Assembly (NCBI GenBank): GCA_916610825.1
Contig: OU744448.1
Span: 24,404,761-24,468,760, forward strand
DNA length: 64,000 nucleotides
Direction: 5' to 3'
From: Haliclystus octoradiatus
Lineage: Eukaryota > Cnidaria > Staurozoa > Stauromedusae > Haliclystidae
Under the pieces are notes generated by a model that worked only from the letters and a program-made list of their open reading frames with translations, had not been told where the DNA came from and did not search any database. The translations under genes were made by a program, and so were the position numbers. How positions within the stretch are numbered: position 1 is the first letter of the stretch; every line of letters starts with the position of its first letter. Of this stretch, positions 36,801-51,800 are shown one piece after another.

Positions 36801-39800
36801 AGACCCAAGTAAGTTTTAAATTCCGTTCAAAAGTTCACTGAAGTGTTAACAATGTTTTGCAACATCCGTATTGTTCATATATTTTCTGGGAAATTGTTGG
36901 GAAATTTTAGAAAAATGATTTGCACTGTGACATTCCAGGATTGGAAGCTGCTCTTGCAAAAGCACTTTACAAATATCAATTGATCCAATTGTCATATTCA
37001 GTTATATAGACAGTTCATGAAAGGTTCAGAGAAAATTCATAAAAACATGCCATTTTATGTGAACCAATCTTATATATTTCACAGTGTGGCATTGATTGAG
37101 ACTTATGATTGGCCTATAAATCATGGACCAAGTATGTGATTTAAACCCAAGTAATAATTTAGTGACATACTGTCTCTCAAACGTAGCTGTACCATTTGCA
37201 AAAACAGAATCCAGTAATAGGCCTACAATGTGACATTGATTTTTTCATTCTGTTATATGTTTTTTCATAGAGTTTGTCAAAGCTGTCCTCAACTTGTTTT
37301 CTTGTTTGGTACCTTTTCTTGAGGATGACGTCCTGCAATCTGTTCCTACAACAATTGTATCTGTGTTACCAAATGTACCACCAGCAAGTCATCACATTGT
37401 TATTGATTTCTTGTGCAGTTACATGATTCCATTCTTCTCACGTAACTATCAATTATTCATACTCAATTTTGTATATATACGTTTTTGTTATTTATATTTC
37501 AAATTTTCTGGACTTATTTTCATTTCAGTTCATCAAGGTTTGTCAGATGATAATTCAAGCTCATATTTCTCGTTATCATGTCCAGCTATATTGATGATGG
37601 TTTTACAGTTCTGTCCTGAGCACGCTCATTGGATGAAGGTCATTGAATGCCTTATGACATATCGGAAAAATGTTTTACAAGATTTGATCATGGTGCTAGC
37701 GTCAAACTGTCCTGAAGTGCTTGAACCTGGTGTTCATTTATTAAATCGATACTTTCCACCAAAAGATATTGGTAAAAATAATGTTTTTTAATATCCTAAG
37801 CATATTTTTATTACTGCATTGTGATCATCAGTAAATGGTACTCATTTGATGTTGGATTAAAGTCGAGGTTGAGTTGAACTTCAGGGAATCTGAACCACAG
37901 TTGACTAGATCCGGTCTGATCCGGTTGCGCTGCCTTCTGACCTAATCCCAATGGTTACGAGTCATGTCTTTTCTCATCTCAGTGCTCATCTCTTGTGATT
38001 GTGGATTGTATTTGTAGATTGTGTCACAATTGAGTGTTTTATAATTGTTTGATTTCAAGTTATTTTTTATTAGGTATTGTTTTGTATTTGTAAACTTTAA
38101 TGTTATGGCTTTTATTAGGTGCTGTAAAAGCTTACCAAGCTTCTCCATATGACAAACCACCAATCATCACATGTCAACATCCTCAACATCCAACAAAAAA
38201 ACCTAAAACAGCAACAAAAGTATGTTTAGATCCTGGCATATGTGCTTCTATGACCACAACAACACCACCATTTTATCTCTGTCAGCCATGTCACCAGCTC
38301 CTACTAAAATCAGAAGGAAAAATGTATGTTCTGCATGCATCTATATCACAAATTGCTGGTCTTGTCTCTGTTGAATGTGAATGGCAACATGATAAACCTG
38401 GCATAAGACCTGCTGCATACACGTGTTGTTCAGCTGGATGTACTGTTAATACTGGTTTCAGACCAATACGTTTATGCTCTGATTGTCATGTGAAACTTCA
38501 CATTGAATCAACACCACAAGGTAGCAATCATTATTGGCATGAAAGTCTATCTAATATCTGGAATTTAAATGATCCTCATTTGACGTATAGTGTGGATGTT
38601 ATTGTTCAGCTATTAAAACAAGTGCAACCAGATCAAAAAGAAAAATTCCTAGCACTAGGGTGAGTAGAATCATAATCAATTACATTTGAATGTATCATCA
38701 TTTGATTCATTTTAATGACAAATTGTAATTATAGGCCTATGCTAATGAGGCAAACGTGAGATGAAAAGTAAATGTTTTGATGTAACTGTTATATTGAATC
38801 TCAAGAGCTTTATTGTGTAAATTTCCAATGGTTCTATCACCATTTATCTCAGGTGGAATTTAAGTAGGCCTACTCTGATTAAGATCTGAACGTCTAGGGC
38901 TAGAATCCAATCAAATCACTATCATTGCAATGACGCATAAAATTGGTTATAGAAATGAGATTTTTAAGAAAATTCTTTCCTTGTGGTACCTTGATAGTTT
39001 AAAACCAACCTGTTCTGAAGTCTGAGTATATCGAATCAGTTTATAATATTTATTCCTGGGTCTGTGCAATCGGCAAAGACTGCATCTGCATCTTCATTGA
39101 AACACAATAAAATGATCATTTAGAAAAGAAGCAGACTAACATATAAATTTCTATCTTGGAGATGCATGTTATTGTTTATAGGTGTTGCCTGGGATAAACA
39201 GTTAAATATTTAAGGAAAAAATGAAAACGATTCCACCTTTCGTTTTGTGTGTAGCAACTAAAACACAGCAATGTTAGCCGAACATTACGGCATTACAGTC
39301 AAACTCTCTTGTTTCTTTTTTGTTTGAAGAAGTGGGACACGGAAATCTTCAAAAAGTTCAAAAGTTCTATCCAAATCAGTTGTGTCCCAAAAAGTAAAAT
39401 TGACACTTTAATGAACAAATGAGAATTTTTTTAGTCAATGATTAGTTCATCTTGTATTTTTAGTTGATATTAGACCTAATAAGAGCCATCTGTATTTTAG
39501 ATTGCCTACAGAAAAGATATACGAATCAAACAGTCCAAGTGAAATGGATTTCTATAAGCGCATTTTCCGTAGCTTCCATGGTGTTTGGTTCGTTAAAAGC
39601 CTCTGTACAATACCGCCTAGCCAATACCATGTTGAATACCTTGGTCGCTTGCTTGCCATGCTTCTGAGTTGGACAGAGGCAGTATCATATACTAAGCAAT
39701 CTCACGTACTTGGTATGCTTCAGAAAGTTCAACAACAAGCTTTCACTTGGATCAAAGAAGTTTTGTCTTATGATCTTGATCTCTACTGTAGTTGCCTTTT

Positions 39801-42800
39801 ACCAACATTACCAAATTATGCTAGAGTTGGTGGTCCATACAATATGCTTTCAAGTAAAGTGAGGCAATTGTTAGAAGGATTGAATCAGATATATATTCTT
39901 GTGACGCTCAATCTTATTCCTGAAGAGGTATGGTGTTCTGTAAATTTGTTTTTTGTTTTTGTAAAACTGTGAAAACTGTCCATGAACAATCCATGAACAA
40001 TTCATGAACTATTCTTGGAGTGTTCATGAAAATATTTTCCTGCTTCCAGTGGTGTTTACTGGAATTATATTAGTGGGGAATTGTAGATAAATGGTCATAG
40101 TCCAATCAGGGGATTATGGTCTAGATGGCTCACCCAGAGCCATCTATTTACAAGAGTTGGGACACGCTTTCATGTGCCGCTATCGTCTCCTATTGGACAG
40201 ATGCCATTCACATGATTTTTTGGACGCCATTTTCGTACTTTCGGCACCAGGGTTCTTGTTCTTTTGGCACCAGGTTTCCTGTTTTAAACGAAGCGCGCGG
40301 AAAAATACAACTTTTATCAGTTAAAACAAACATATGCTATTAAATTATTAATTGTTGTGTTAATAGACGAAATAGTAATCGAAATAAAATATTGTTTACT
40401 ATTCCAACTGACAAGAACTAGAAAAAAGTTGCCTTTGACTGCAAAGAATAAGCGTAAGAGAGTAAGAGATGTAGTCCATACTCCACAAACTCCTTGTCCA
40501 TTTAGCAATTCCAATAGCATTGATCTGATTTACTTTCGAGCAACATGCTGAAGAGATCGATAAGAAAGTATACATTGAAGTAAATTTTATTCTTATTTTG
40601 AGAGTCCAGCAAATAAATATGGAGAAAGACAACTAATAGATGGTTATATTACTCTTGTATCATGTTAAACGATCGCAAACCATTTCACACAGTTCCAAAA
40701 TGGCTGAAAAAAACACAACTTTCTCTTGAACATGCGCACTGCTGTTAAAAACGTGCTCGGGTCCAGGCCAAAAAACAAAAATGGCATGAGTGTCCCAACT
40801 CTTGTAAATAGATGGCTCTGGGCTCACCGGCTTGGGACATTCATTGCTGTATAAATGTTGAATGTAATGCTATCTCAGGTGCTCTCATTAGTGCATTTCT
40901 GAGACCTGTCAACGTAATTATAAAAAAGTAATTGCTCATCGTTTGCACAAGATTATTTATAGGATAGCAACAAATAATGTTGTACTTCAGTCTTTTCAGA
41001 AACACAGTAAACTTATTTGGATGAAAGCAGTGAGGGGACTGTTGTTCTCCCATGTCCCCCCATCAAAATATCATTACCTGCTTCACAGACCCAATTATTC
41101 GCAATAGAATAAGGTCTGTGTAATTTGCTCTGGCCCATCACATGCCTTCAGGTTAATAATAATTGTTTGTAACCTAATTATGCAAGATATTCTCACCTTA
41201 TGTTTGAAATGAATTGGAACTGAGAATAAAATCAAAATCTTCAAATCATTGTTCACATTAACGACTGCTGAAATACTGAGGCTGGACAGCATTAAGTAAA
41301 GCACTTTCTATCTAGTATCTACTATCTATGAATAAGAGATCATGTAATAATACAGAACAAAATAGGGTATTACACAGATCCTCTTATATCTTTAAAATGA
41401 ATTGCTACTGTGACACAGGGTATGGAAATGTGCGAAATTCGACCTTCTCAAACTTTTGATCAGCTTTCCATGAATTCATGAATTTTTGTTGCGGGGTTGG
41501 GACCTTCAGTGTTTGAACTTTTCATAGTTTTATTTCTCATTTTTCAATGTTGGAATGCTATTTTATCATTGTATTTCATTGCAGCACCAGCAATAGTTTA
41601 TTACAAAATTGGAATCCCATACAGATATTTACAATTATTAATAATATAATGAACTTCCTCGATTCTGACTAGCTAAAACAAAAGCCATGGTTTTTGAAAA
41701 TGATGCAATAAACACAAACCAATGCAAAATGTGAAATCTTTGAATAAGCATATAATACAGTATCTATAAAAAGGATTGCTCTCAAAATTCAATAATTTAT
41801 TATTTTGATAAAAATCCTTCATTGGCCAGATTTCTGGCGCAATTGTTTCCTTTGTAAATTTTTTCATGCACAGTGTATTATTTAAACCCAAATCCTTAAC
41901 ATCACGATAATATGGCCTAAATGCTCGGTTGGTGGAAGGTTGGCAGAAAAATGCAATAACAAATTGAACAATAAGCAGACCTGACACCACCAACCAAGCT
42001 CCAATCACACTGCTAAGTCAGTGGAATTCCTAGTTATATTTACCTTTGCCAACCAACAATGGATGGGAAGGAAGGGGAAAATAGTAAATATTGAAAAGCG
42101 TAAAATACCAGCAGAACATATATCAACCACATCTCAACAGTTAGCTATAGCAACAACATCACAATTGTGTTTATATACAAGCTTAGCATCATTTGATGAG
42201 ATGAATGACTTTGACATAGTAACAAATCTTAGGCATACATACAGTCACAGATCAAACAAGCCACTCAATAAGTCTAATTTTAACCTTGACTTTCCTACAC
42301 TATTCAGCAACGCATTGAACAACAAACAGAAAAGTATAGTCCTGAACTGAACTGATTATTTGCTTATTCTAGGGTCCTAGGATGTAGGAACTGACAGGTT
42401 TATGCTGTTATATGTGATCAATTTAACAGTATGGCAGATCGGTTGTATACAAATAGAATTGTTGCCATTTAACAGGGGAGCTTGCAAGGAGCTTGGGATT
42501 TCTAGAGTGTAGGCTATACAATGTATTTTGTATCCAAAGGTCTGGGAACGTATTATGCCATTATGGATGCAAGAGCTACATGAAAATGTTAAAGTTGACG
42601 AGATCAAAAAATTCAAAGTTGTTCTAAGGTAGGTTTATACTCATCTAATGTAATGATAAGCCTATAGCTCCACAGCTATTGCGAAAAATGGAATGATATG
42701 GTATCTAACCTACATTCATATTTCTCTTCAGAGGCTAAACGTTTGCACTGCTATTTTAACATTATGGGTTTTTAGTTTGTTAAGAGATTCTATTGTTGAA

Positions 42801-45800
42801 CCAGTTACTATTAACAATTATTTAATTCAGCTTGTGCATGCACAGTTCTGTCTGAATAAATGTCAATATTATAGCATCGTCAAGGAATTATGTACATATT
42901 ATTTCCTTTAGAAGTGATTACAATAATTTGGGTATTGTGATCTGATTATAGTTGATGGTATGGCACTTGGGGTAAAAGATGGCTCATAAATTGCCACTTA
43001 CCAAAAAAGTTTTATAATACTGTATATTATCCAAACGTATTTGATACATGTTGGCCTGCTACATACATACAGTACACTATGTGTTACAAATGAGCTAAAC
43101 TTGATTTTTTTAGGAAATTATTTCAAAGTGATTTTGGCTCTACTGCACCATATGCTCTTAATTTTGTTGCAAAGAGGCTACAGAGTCCAATGATGAAACA
43201 GAGGCAAGAAGGATTAGTCTACATACAGGTATTTAGTCCTCAATTTGTTTTGTTTTCAGATTTCTTAGAGTAAAAAAGGCTGCATTACTATATAAAAATT
43301 ATCTTCATCCAAGGGCTTGATATGTAAGGCTTACAGTTTAAAATGTGAATTTTAAGTTAGACACAAGAAGGTTGTGTGAGAGAACAGATGAAAGAAATTG
43401 CTAAATTTAAATTGGTTAAACACAGTGAATTCCACTTAAAATGCAAGTCAATTTTGCTAACGATTTTCCTTGCATTTATTCAAATTTGCACTTAGCCAAA
43501 ATTGTTTAACAAGGACTTGACGAAATAGTTATTTATAGAATTTCAAAGCTCGGTTACATTCAAGCAGGCTGGGTTATATTTATTAAAGAAGAATCCATTC
43601 ACAACTCCTCCAGTACTAAATCACAAATTTCTACGCAAGAATATATGATTGACTTGAAACTGCAAATTTGCTCATGAGTCCGTAAAAAACTGCACTTGAC
43701 AGGAGCTATAGGCTTTGTAAGATGTAGACACAATAAGATTATGACGATTTATTTCAGATTCTATGTGCCCTTGATATTTCTTTAAACGTCAACCTCTTAC
43801 TGAATATGTTCATTGAAGCAACACTGGTTGAAGATGCTGATCAAAGTGGTGCTACAATGCCAATGTTCTCATTTCCAAGTAAAGTCACCCTTGAAAACAT
43901 GTCATTTTCACCTGCACATGACACCAAGAATATGTTATCACCAGTCGCATCTAGTTCATTACCTGATTTAGAATCTGTTAACGATACAATCAGTTACTAT
44001 ATTCTGATGTTGGATATCTTGATAAGCCAGGTTAGTCTATTTTGATGTAATAATTGTTCAGATTGTTTTATTCATCTCACTTTATGTGAATCTAAGCTTA
44101 AAAAGGTTTGACTGCAAACAATAATCATTGTTCACATTGTGATGGCATTATTTGACTGGTTCAATGCATAGACTGTGGGATTGGTGATTGATTTTGCAAT
44201 CTATAAATAGTGTGCAACTAATAGATGTGCACCAAATAGCTATGCATCTTCCTAGTCAATTTTAATGAAGTTCAAATATAAATCGAAATGTTCAGATAGA
44301 TTTCAGAAATTTTAATTGATTTGACAAAATTGACAGCTTCAACCATTATAATAATGCTGGATTTTATGATTTTTTTTATCTCCTTTGTTTTATCCCTTCG
44401 AGAATAGTTCAGATTCCAAAATAGGACTCTGGAAGCTTTTCCCTTAAGCCAGACTGAAAATGAATTCTGAATTTTTTTAATCTCAAATATACACCAGGAA
44501 TATCTTCAAAATCATAATAATGGTGCCATGATAAATTTATGTTGTAGTTCTGGAAAGAGCACCCCTGCGAAAAACAGTTCAGGAGTTCATGAACATTTCA
44601 TGAATAGTTCATGAACGTTAAATGGCTCCAATTTTCCTGAACTGTTCATGAACTGTTTGTGAACTGTTCAAGAACAGTTCATGAAAATTTGGGGCCATTT
44701 AACGTTCATGAACTGTTTATGAACTGTTAATGAACTGTTCAAGAACTGTTCATGAACTCCTGAACTATTTTTGCAGGGGCATAGATGTCTATGAAAACAC
44801 CCTTACATCTCTTGATCTCTAACATTGTTCTAATAATTAATAAATGGATCTTATTTTAATTGTAGATGTTCTAATTATGTTTTAGATATCCATATCACTA
44901 GGAAATACAAAAGAACCAATGAAAGAGGAGGAAGCGACATCATTAAAACATTTATTAATTAGTATGTTAGAGGAACGTTGGAATGGCTCCCATGTCGACC
45001 ATGCTACTGCTAAATGTTATCACTGTCAAATTATGAACATTTTCTTTTACCAATTATCAATTCTAATCAATTTGGCAATCAATGAAGATAAATCACATGA
45101 AATGAGTCGTAGGCAATCTGAAAATCTTAGTGCAGGACTAGGTAAATCAGCTAAATGTGTTTCTGATTTGTAAAGGAAGAATAATGCCATGTAGTTGTAA
45201 GGATGTGAAATAGCCCTTTGTCAAATGGCCCTTTAGTGAACTTTTACAGCTTACAGTTGGGTCTTACCCCTGCAAAGAATTCACTGAGTTCATCAACAGT
45301 TTAAAAGTAAAGTAAGGTAGACGATGTCGCCCTACCGAAGGCACCCGTACCACTCCTCTATATCTAGATGAGTGGCTTTTTTCGCTGAGAGCAATGATTT
45401 TAAACGCTCTTTGTTGATCTCAACCGCGACACTGCAGATCAATTTCAACAGATTTCGTGGCAGATAGGTCTTGATTGTCAATGCGCAACGATGCGCCGCA
45501 GCTACTCACAATGCAATTCCCTCTGGACCATTCCATCCGTCATCCTCAGATGGTACTCATTTGATGTTTCAGACAAAGTCAAGGCTGAGTTGACCTTAGG
45601 GGGATTTGAACCACAGTCGATCAGATATGATCCGATTTGAAGTTCGGTTGCTCTGCCATCTGAGCTAATCCTTCTGATAACAGTTTGGGAATTCTACAAA
45701 GTTCTATGGACCCCTCATATAGATTTCACAAATCGTTCATGAACTGTTCGTCAGCAGTAATGGCCTGTTTTGATTAATTTTTTCATAATGAGTTCATGAA

Positions 45801-48800
45801 CTGTTTTCCGCTTGTCTTATTTCGTTAGTCCATTTTTATCCCAGAAAACCGACCCTTGACATGTAATATGTATTATACTAATATCACATTACACAAAAGT
45901 CAAAGTTACCATATTCTGGTTGGTTTTATTGTTTTTTCTTTATTACTTATAACAATCCGTTGCCTATAACACCATAACAATGGATTGTCATCATAGAGGC
46001 CCCCCTTGACTCCTAAATCAGGGAGACAGAGAACGGTCAATCGATTCGTTATTCACAGAAGTAACAAATCGATTGAATAAAAGACAGCAACAATCAGATA
46101 GCATGCCAAGGTCATCATCCCCGGCCAGATAGACTGAATACTGTTATGAAATGGAAATATTGAGTAGCTTCTCAATTAATTTCCTTTGCTGGATTCCAAT
46201 GTAGTTTCTTCACTCGCCACTCTTTTAGAGTGAGGACTAGATGATCTAACTAACTGTCTATATTGCAAATACTCATTTTCAGCTGATTTATAATGCAATT
46301 TAATTAACTGCTGATCTCTCTTGGTTTGTGTAGAAACAGCACTTGTGCCTTTGGAAGCGATTCAAGAAGACCCTAATATGCATCTACAATATATGCTTGA
46401 TAGTCAAGGCAGACGAACAGTTTCTGTACCAAATCCGCTGAAATTTTCTGGATCGAGAGGCAGTAGTTCTCAAGGTGGCGATAGTCCTACCAATGATTCA
46501 CCCACTGATGGGAATAGTTCCAAGTCATCTCCGGTTTCTAGTGCTTCAACATCGCGGAAAAGCAGTCTTGTAGATATTATGACATGGAAAGAAAGGATTT
46601 CACGATTTGTTGAAGCAAAGAAACGCGGTGGCTCAATACATGTGTCTAATGTTAGCGGTTGGTCAATGATATTAAATGCATTCCCTGAAATACAGTTAAT
46701 GGAAGAACTGCTGAAGGCAAGTAGTAATAAAAATCTGAAAATATTTGTTTAGCCCCAATAATTTGCAATTTTTGCGGGAGACCGCGGTTCGATTCCTCGT
46801 CGGTGTACACATGTTTGTATTTTCTCTGGAAATCTGTTCATGTCCCCCTATTAAACAAGCACTTGTACTTACGGGGTGACTATCAGTTATATTATCTGTA
46901 GTTAACTGAAAATGTAATATTATTATTAATCTTATTAGTGTCACAACAGTTTATTTCTTGATCACAGTGGATATATTGTTAATTTGATCTGATTCTTAAG
47001 CTAAAAGTCAATCCCAATCCAATTGAAAATCTGATCAGATCGGATTGTGGTTTTGCTTCAAGTTGGATTGCAAACTTTTACTGAAAAGTGAATGTTTCAT
47101 TGAATGAATTTGAGATAAATGCAGCTGATGGAGAGGACACATCTTTACTTTATACTTGTAGCAATACATCTCATTCAATTTGAGTATGCTTGGTAATGTT
47201 ATAGTTGATCTTCTGATTATTCTCCATCATTGAATCCTGATTTTCAGTGAACTTGTTACTCAATGCCGGTCGGTGATACCATGTCCCCTCATCGGGGAAG
47301 TTTTTTCAATAATTTTTTTCAAATATTTATCATAAATAGCACCCCTTGCTGGGAGAGTTAGATGTTGATGGAAATTAGATGCCAGCCCTTGTGATGATGC
47401 ATATCGGGGTTATTTACTGATGGTTCTATAATGATTGCACTTGTTAGGAGATTCCACAGCAACATGATGCTATGGTGCTGCAGCATATTGTTACATCTTT
47501 AAGTATCTTATGTATACGAGGAAAGTATCTTGATTTTGTTGCCCAAGAAGATCCTGACGTACTTGAAAGACTACAAGGAGTGTTCTTTATTCCAAGGTAT
47601 GTAGAATTATGCAGCTATTTATTGATGAACCCTGTGAAAAAATGTTCATGGTTTAATCTTTAAATGTTAATCTGGGCAATTTCACGTTCATGAACCGGTT
47701 TATGAACTATTCATGAAGCCAAAAAGAAATGTTTGGAGACTGTTCATGAATGTTTATGACCTCATGAATTTTTTTCACCAAGGAAGTTTCGTCTATACAC
47801 GATAATAGTAGTCTGTTGTGGATTACAATTTGATTGCCTAACTATAAATAAATGGACAATTCGGCCATATCAGCTATATGTAAGCAAACTTAACATCAGC
47901 TTAATCAACAAATGTATATTGTCCTAGTAATGTTTGAGATATATCATCTATCTGTAGGCCTATCAATTTTGATCTAAGTAACATTTGTTCCAAATCAGTC
48001 TATTAGCTTGAGAGCTTTTCACATAGGCCATGCTGGTGTTGCATTACAATACATCCTCTTTCACTGTCTTTTCAACAATACACCCCCCGAATTTTTAATA
48101 TTTTTATAAATAATCCTCTATTGTTCAACTTTCCTTGACAATTCATGAATTTGTGTGACCTCCAGGTTGATTCAAAAGATCATGAGTTGCCATCAGTTTT
48201 ATGGTACATGAACTGTTTGAATAAAAGTACATAAGAAATGAGCAATATTTAGAGAAAGTTTGGGCCTTGGAGATTTCTTGTAAAATATGGTTCAGGAAGT
48301 GTTTTGTGCCTCTCCCCGTCAAAGTTAAACTAACTATGCTCAACCATGAATAACAGGCTTGAAATAGCTTGGTAGCTACTCGTCAACAACCTGAACTTTC
48401 ACTGTGAGATTCTAAAGTACTTAAAATATACTGAAAAAGTACTGAAAAAGACAAGGAAATAATACTGTTCAGTACCTCGTCAGCTGAAGTACCATATTTT
48501 TAATAGTGTAAATGTGCAACCGTAAGTTTTTAAATAATGAATGCTCATGTAAATAATGTACAAATTACTTTTAGATATATTTAACAATTAGACAACAAGA
48601 GCGAGTTGTCTAATTGTTTTAGTCGAAACCAGCTAGTGGTACAAGCAAAACATATCAAAAGAAATCAATTCCAACTATTTATTTGCTTCTTTAATAATTA
48701 ATTCAAAATACAACCGTGAATCAAAGGCATCCATGACGACAGCAGCGTTGAATTTTAATTCAACTTGATTCAGATTTAATTTTTAAAACAAAGCAGTTGG

Positions 48801-51800
48801 ATATTGAAATTGGTATTTGCTACACAAATACAACTCCACAAAATAGCAAACTTAAGAAAGGTAACTACTGGGTATCTAAAACTATATAAATGTTTGCAGT
48901 TCGTAATATTAAAGTTTTTTGTTTATAAAGTTGAGCTGACTAGTGATCAAAGGAATCTGCAATAATATAGCGACGAAAGAATGGTTGAGACGATTGTTAA
49001 ATAAGATTAAACTTGTGTATGCATAGCTTACCATTAAACAAGTTCATCTCATATTCTGTTGCTTGTTTTGTTTTCTTGGGCACAGAATTTATCAAAACAT
49101 TTGCGAATCGCTTGTTTACTTTTTGAATTTGCGAGGGAGCTTGCCAGCGTCCACTACGAGAAAATAGTGAACGATCGAGCAACCTATCAGAATACAGATC
49201 ATCGAACGAAATCGAAATACCCTAGTCAATTTTGACTAAATATATATATGTAAACAAATTTTCAATTGTTAAATTGAGTGTATATAAATTACTATAATGT
49301 TTAATTACTTTTCATCCATGTTTTTAATTTATTATCATATCTACATTTAAATTTTAGCTATTTTCATATGTATGTCTGTAGTATGTAAGGCGATGATTCA
49401 CGATGCCGTTTTAGATGCGAGGTACTTAAAACACATATCAATAGATTCGTCATTAACCAGAGGCGTACATGGCCGGCTTCATTTTTTAAATAAATACATG
49501 TAATTTACGAAAAACCAATGAAAACTGTTTCGTTTTTCAACAACAATTATTTCTCAGACTGAAGCGCTAGTTAAACAGTTTAGCACTTCAATGAATTTCT
49601 ATTGTCTCTCAATTACAAAATAGTACGATTTGTGTATTTTCATCGCAGTAATTCCCAGAATGAAATTCAAATGTAAGCAAACAAAAACACATATACTTAT
49701 ATGAAAGTGAAAAAAATAACATGTGTTATCATCTTATCTTTAAATGGAAATTATATAATGATTGATCAGAAGTTATTATTGGAAAATGATTTGGAATAGA
49801 ACATTATCAAATTTGTAAACAAACGTAAACAATCAAAAACACATATATTTATTTGAAAGTGAAAAAAATAAGATGTGCTATCATCTGATCTTTATTTGGA
49901 AATTGCATAATCAGAAATTATTATCGGGAAAAAATTGGAATAGAACGTTATCAAATTTGTGAACAAACCCGCGTCATGGAAATTAAATTACCATGGTATA
50001 AAATATTTTCTGATAAAAATTTAATTCAGACAACTCCCCGAAAATGTTGTACCTTACAACTTTATGACAATCAAGTCCACTCGGGTTAGTAATGAATCTT
50101 GAATATTTTTGAGGGGGTATGGCTACAACTTCCACTGCTTTGGGATCAACTAAATAGTACCTAATTTAGTAAATGAAATCCTGTGCGTTCTACTTTTCAC
50201 TTCAAAACTCTCTTTTTGCTTCTTTCAACAGCAAAACATGAAATAGAATATGTTCTCAATTAAATTGAGGCTTCGGTCAAATTATCTAGGCTACATAGAT
50301 TTCTTCAGAAATTTATTTTGAACAGTTAAGCCAGACGATTCATATCTCAACATAAGCATGCATTTGCATGCAACTCGAAACCTAGTTATTATTAAAATAT
50401 CATAGTGTTTGATAACCTGTATTTGATTTCCAGCCTTTGGTCAATGCTGAGAACATGTGAATCTTTCCTTGCATCAAGTGTTGTACCCTTGTTATTTGCA
50501 TGTGTCAAACTCGGTAAAGGATCCAATCTACTTCATAAGGAGGTTAATGAAGCTTTTGATGATGAGGATTGGAAGAAACGTTCTGCGGCTGGTATGATGT
50601 CTATCTACGTATAAATAAATTTTCTTTTTAGTAGACACATCTTTTTTTGAGAATGTTTATCTAGAATACAGTGTAACCCACTGAAGAAATCTCTGTTGAA
50701 ATTAAACCAATGTAGGTGTTTATCAGTTTTTGACTTAACTCAAGCTTAACCACAATGTGAAAGAGGCTGCAAATTTTTGAACAGGTTTTAAACATTTGTC
50801 ATTAAAATATTTCCCTACTTACGGACGGTCTCAATTAATCATCAACTGTATATCCATATCAATCAATTTACCAACATATCCATTGTTTTTATAGGTGGAA
50901 TTCTTAGTGCTACTTACCTATGTCAACCAACAAGGGATGGGAAGGGTGGGGGAAAAAGTAAATATTGTAAAATAAAACTGAAAAAATATCAGCAGAACAT
51001 AAATCAACCACATCTCAGCAATTAGCGACAGCAGCCACATCACAATTGTGTTTATATACAAACTTGACATCATTTGTTGAGATGAATGACTTTGACATAA
51101 CAAATTATATGCATACATACAGTCACAGATTAAACAAGCCACTCAATAAGCCTAAACTCCTCATTGACTTTTCTAAACTATCCAGCAACGCTTTGAAGTA
51201 AAGAAATAACAGTAGAATAATCCTGGACTAAACTGAAGAATTGCTTAAGCCAGTGTCATGGGAAGTAGGAACTGACATGGTCATGTTGTTTTATGTGCTC
51301 AATCCAGTTTGACTTTGTGCTATTTAACAGGAGAGCTTTCAGCAGGATTCAATGATAGTGTTTATAACCGCAGTAAAATTTCATATTATTACAATTATTA
51401 TTGTTATGCTTTAAAAATTTCTTAATTAAACCCTTTATCTCAAATCCTTAACATCACAATAATTTGGCCTAGGTGCTTGGTTGGTGGGAGGTTGGCAGCA
51501 AAACACAATAGCTAGTTGACCAATAGCAGACCTGACACCACCAACCAAGCTCCAGTCACACTGCTAAGTCAGTGGAATTCCTAGTTATACTTACCTTTGT
51601 CAACCAACAAAGGATGGGAAAGGAGGGGAAAAAGTAAATAATAAACAGCGTAAAATACCAGCAGCAAATAAATTAACCACATCAACAACTAACGATAGCA
51701 ACAGCATTAAAATTGTGTCAATATACAAACTAGACATCATTGTTGAGATGAATGGCTTTGACATAAGAGATCATAGGATAAATACAGTCAGAGATCAAAC

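Noticed and set aside
36535..36819. 94-codon plus-strand frame
   Set aside because: It reads exon 4 in the wrong frame; the family match (PSVDY...) is in another frame.
46775..46810. Sequence resembling the T arm of a tRNA (CGGTTCGATTCCTCG)
   Set aside because: No matching box A or acceptor stem upstream; at most a tRNA 3' scrap or SINE debris.
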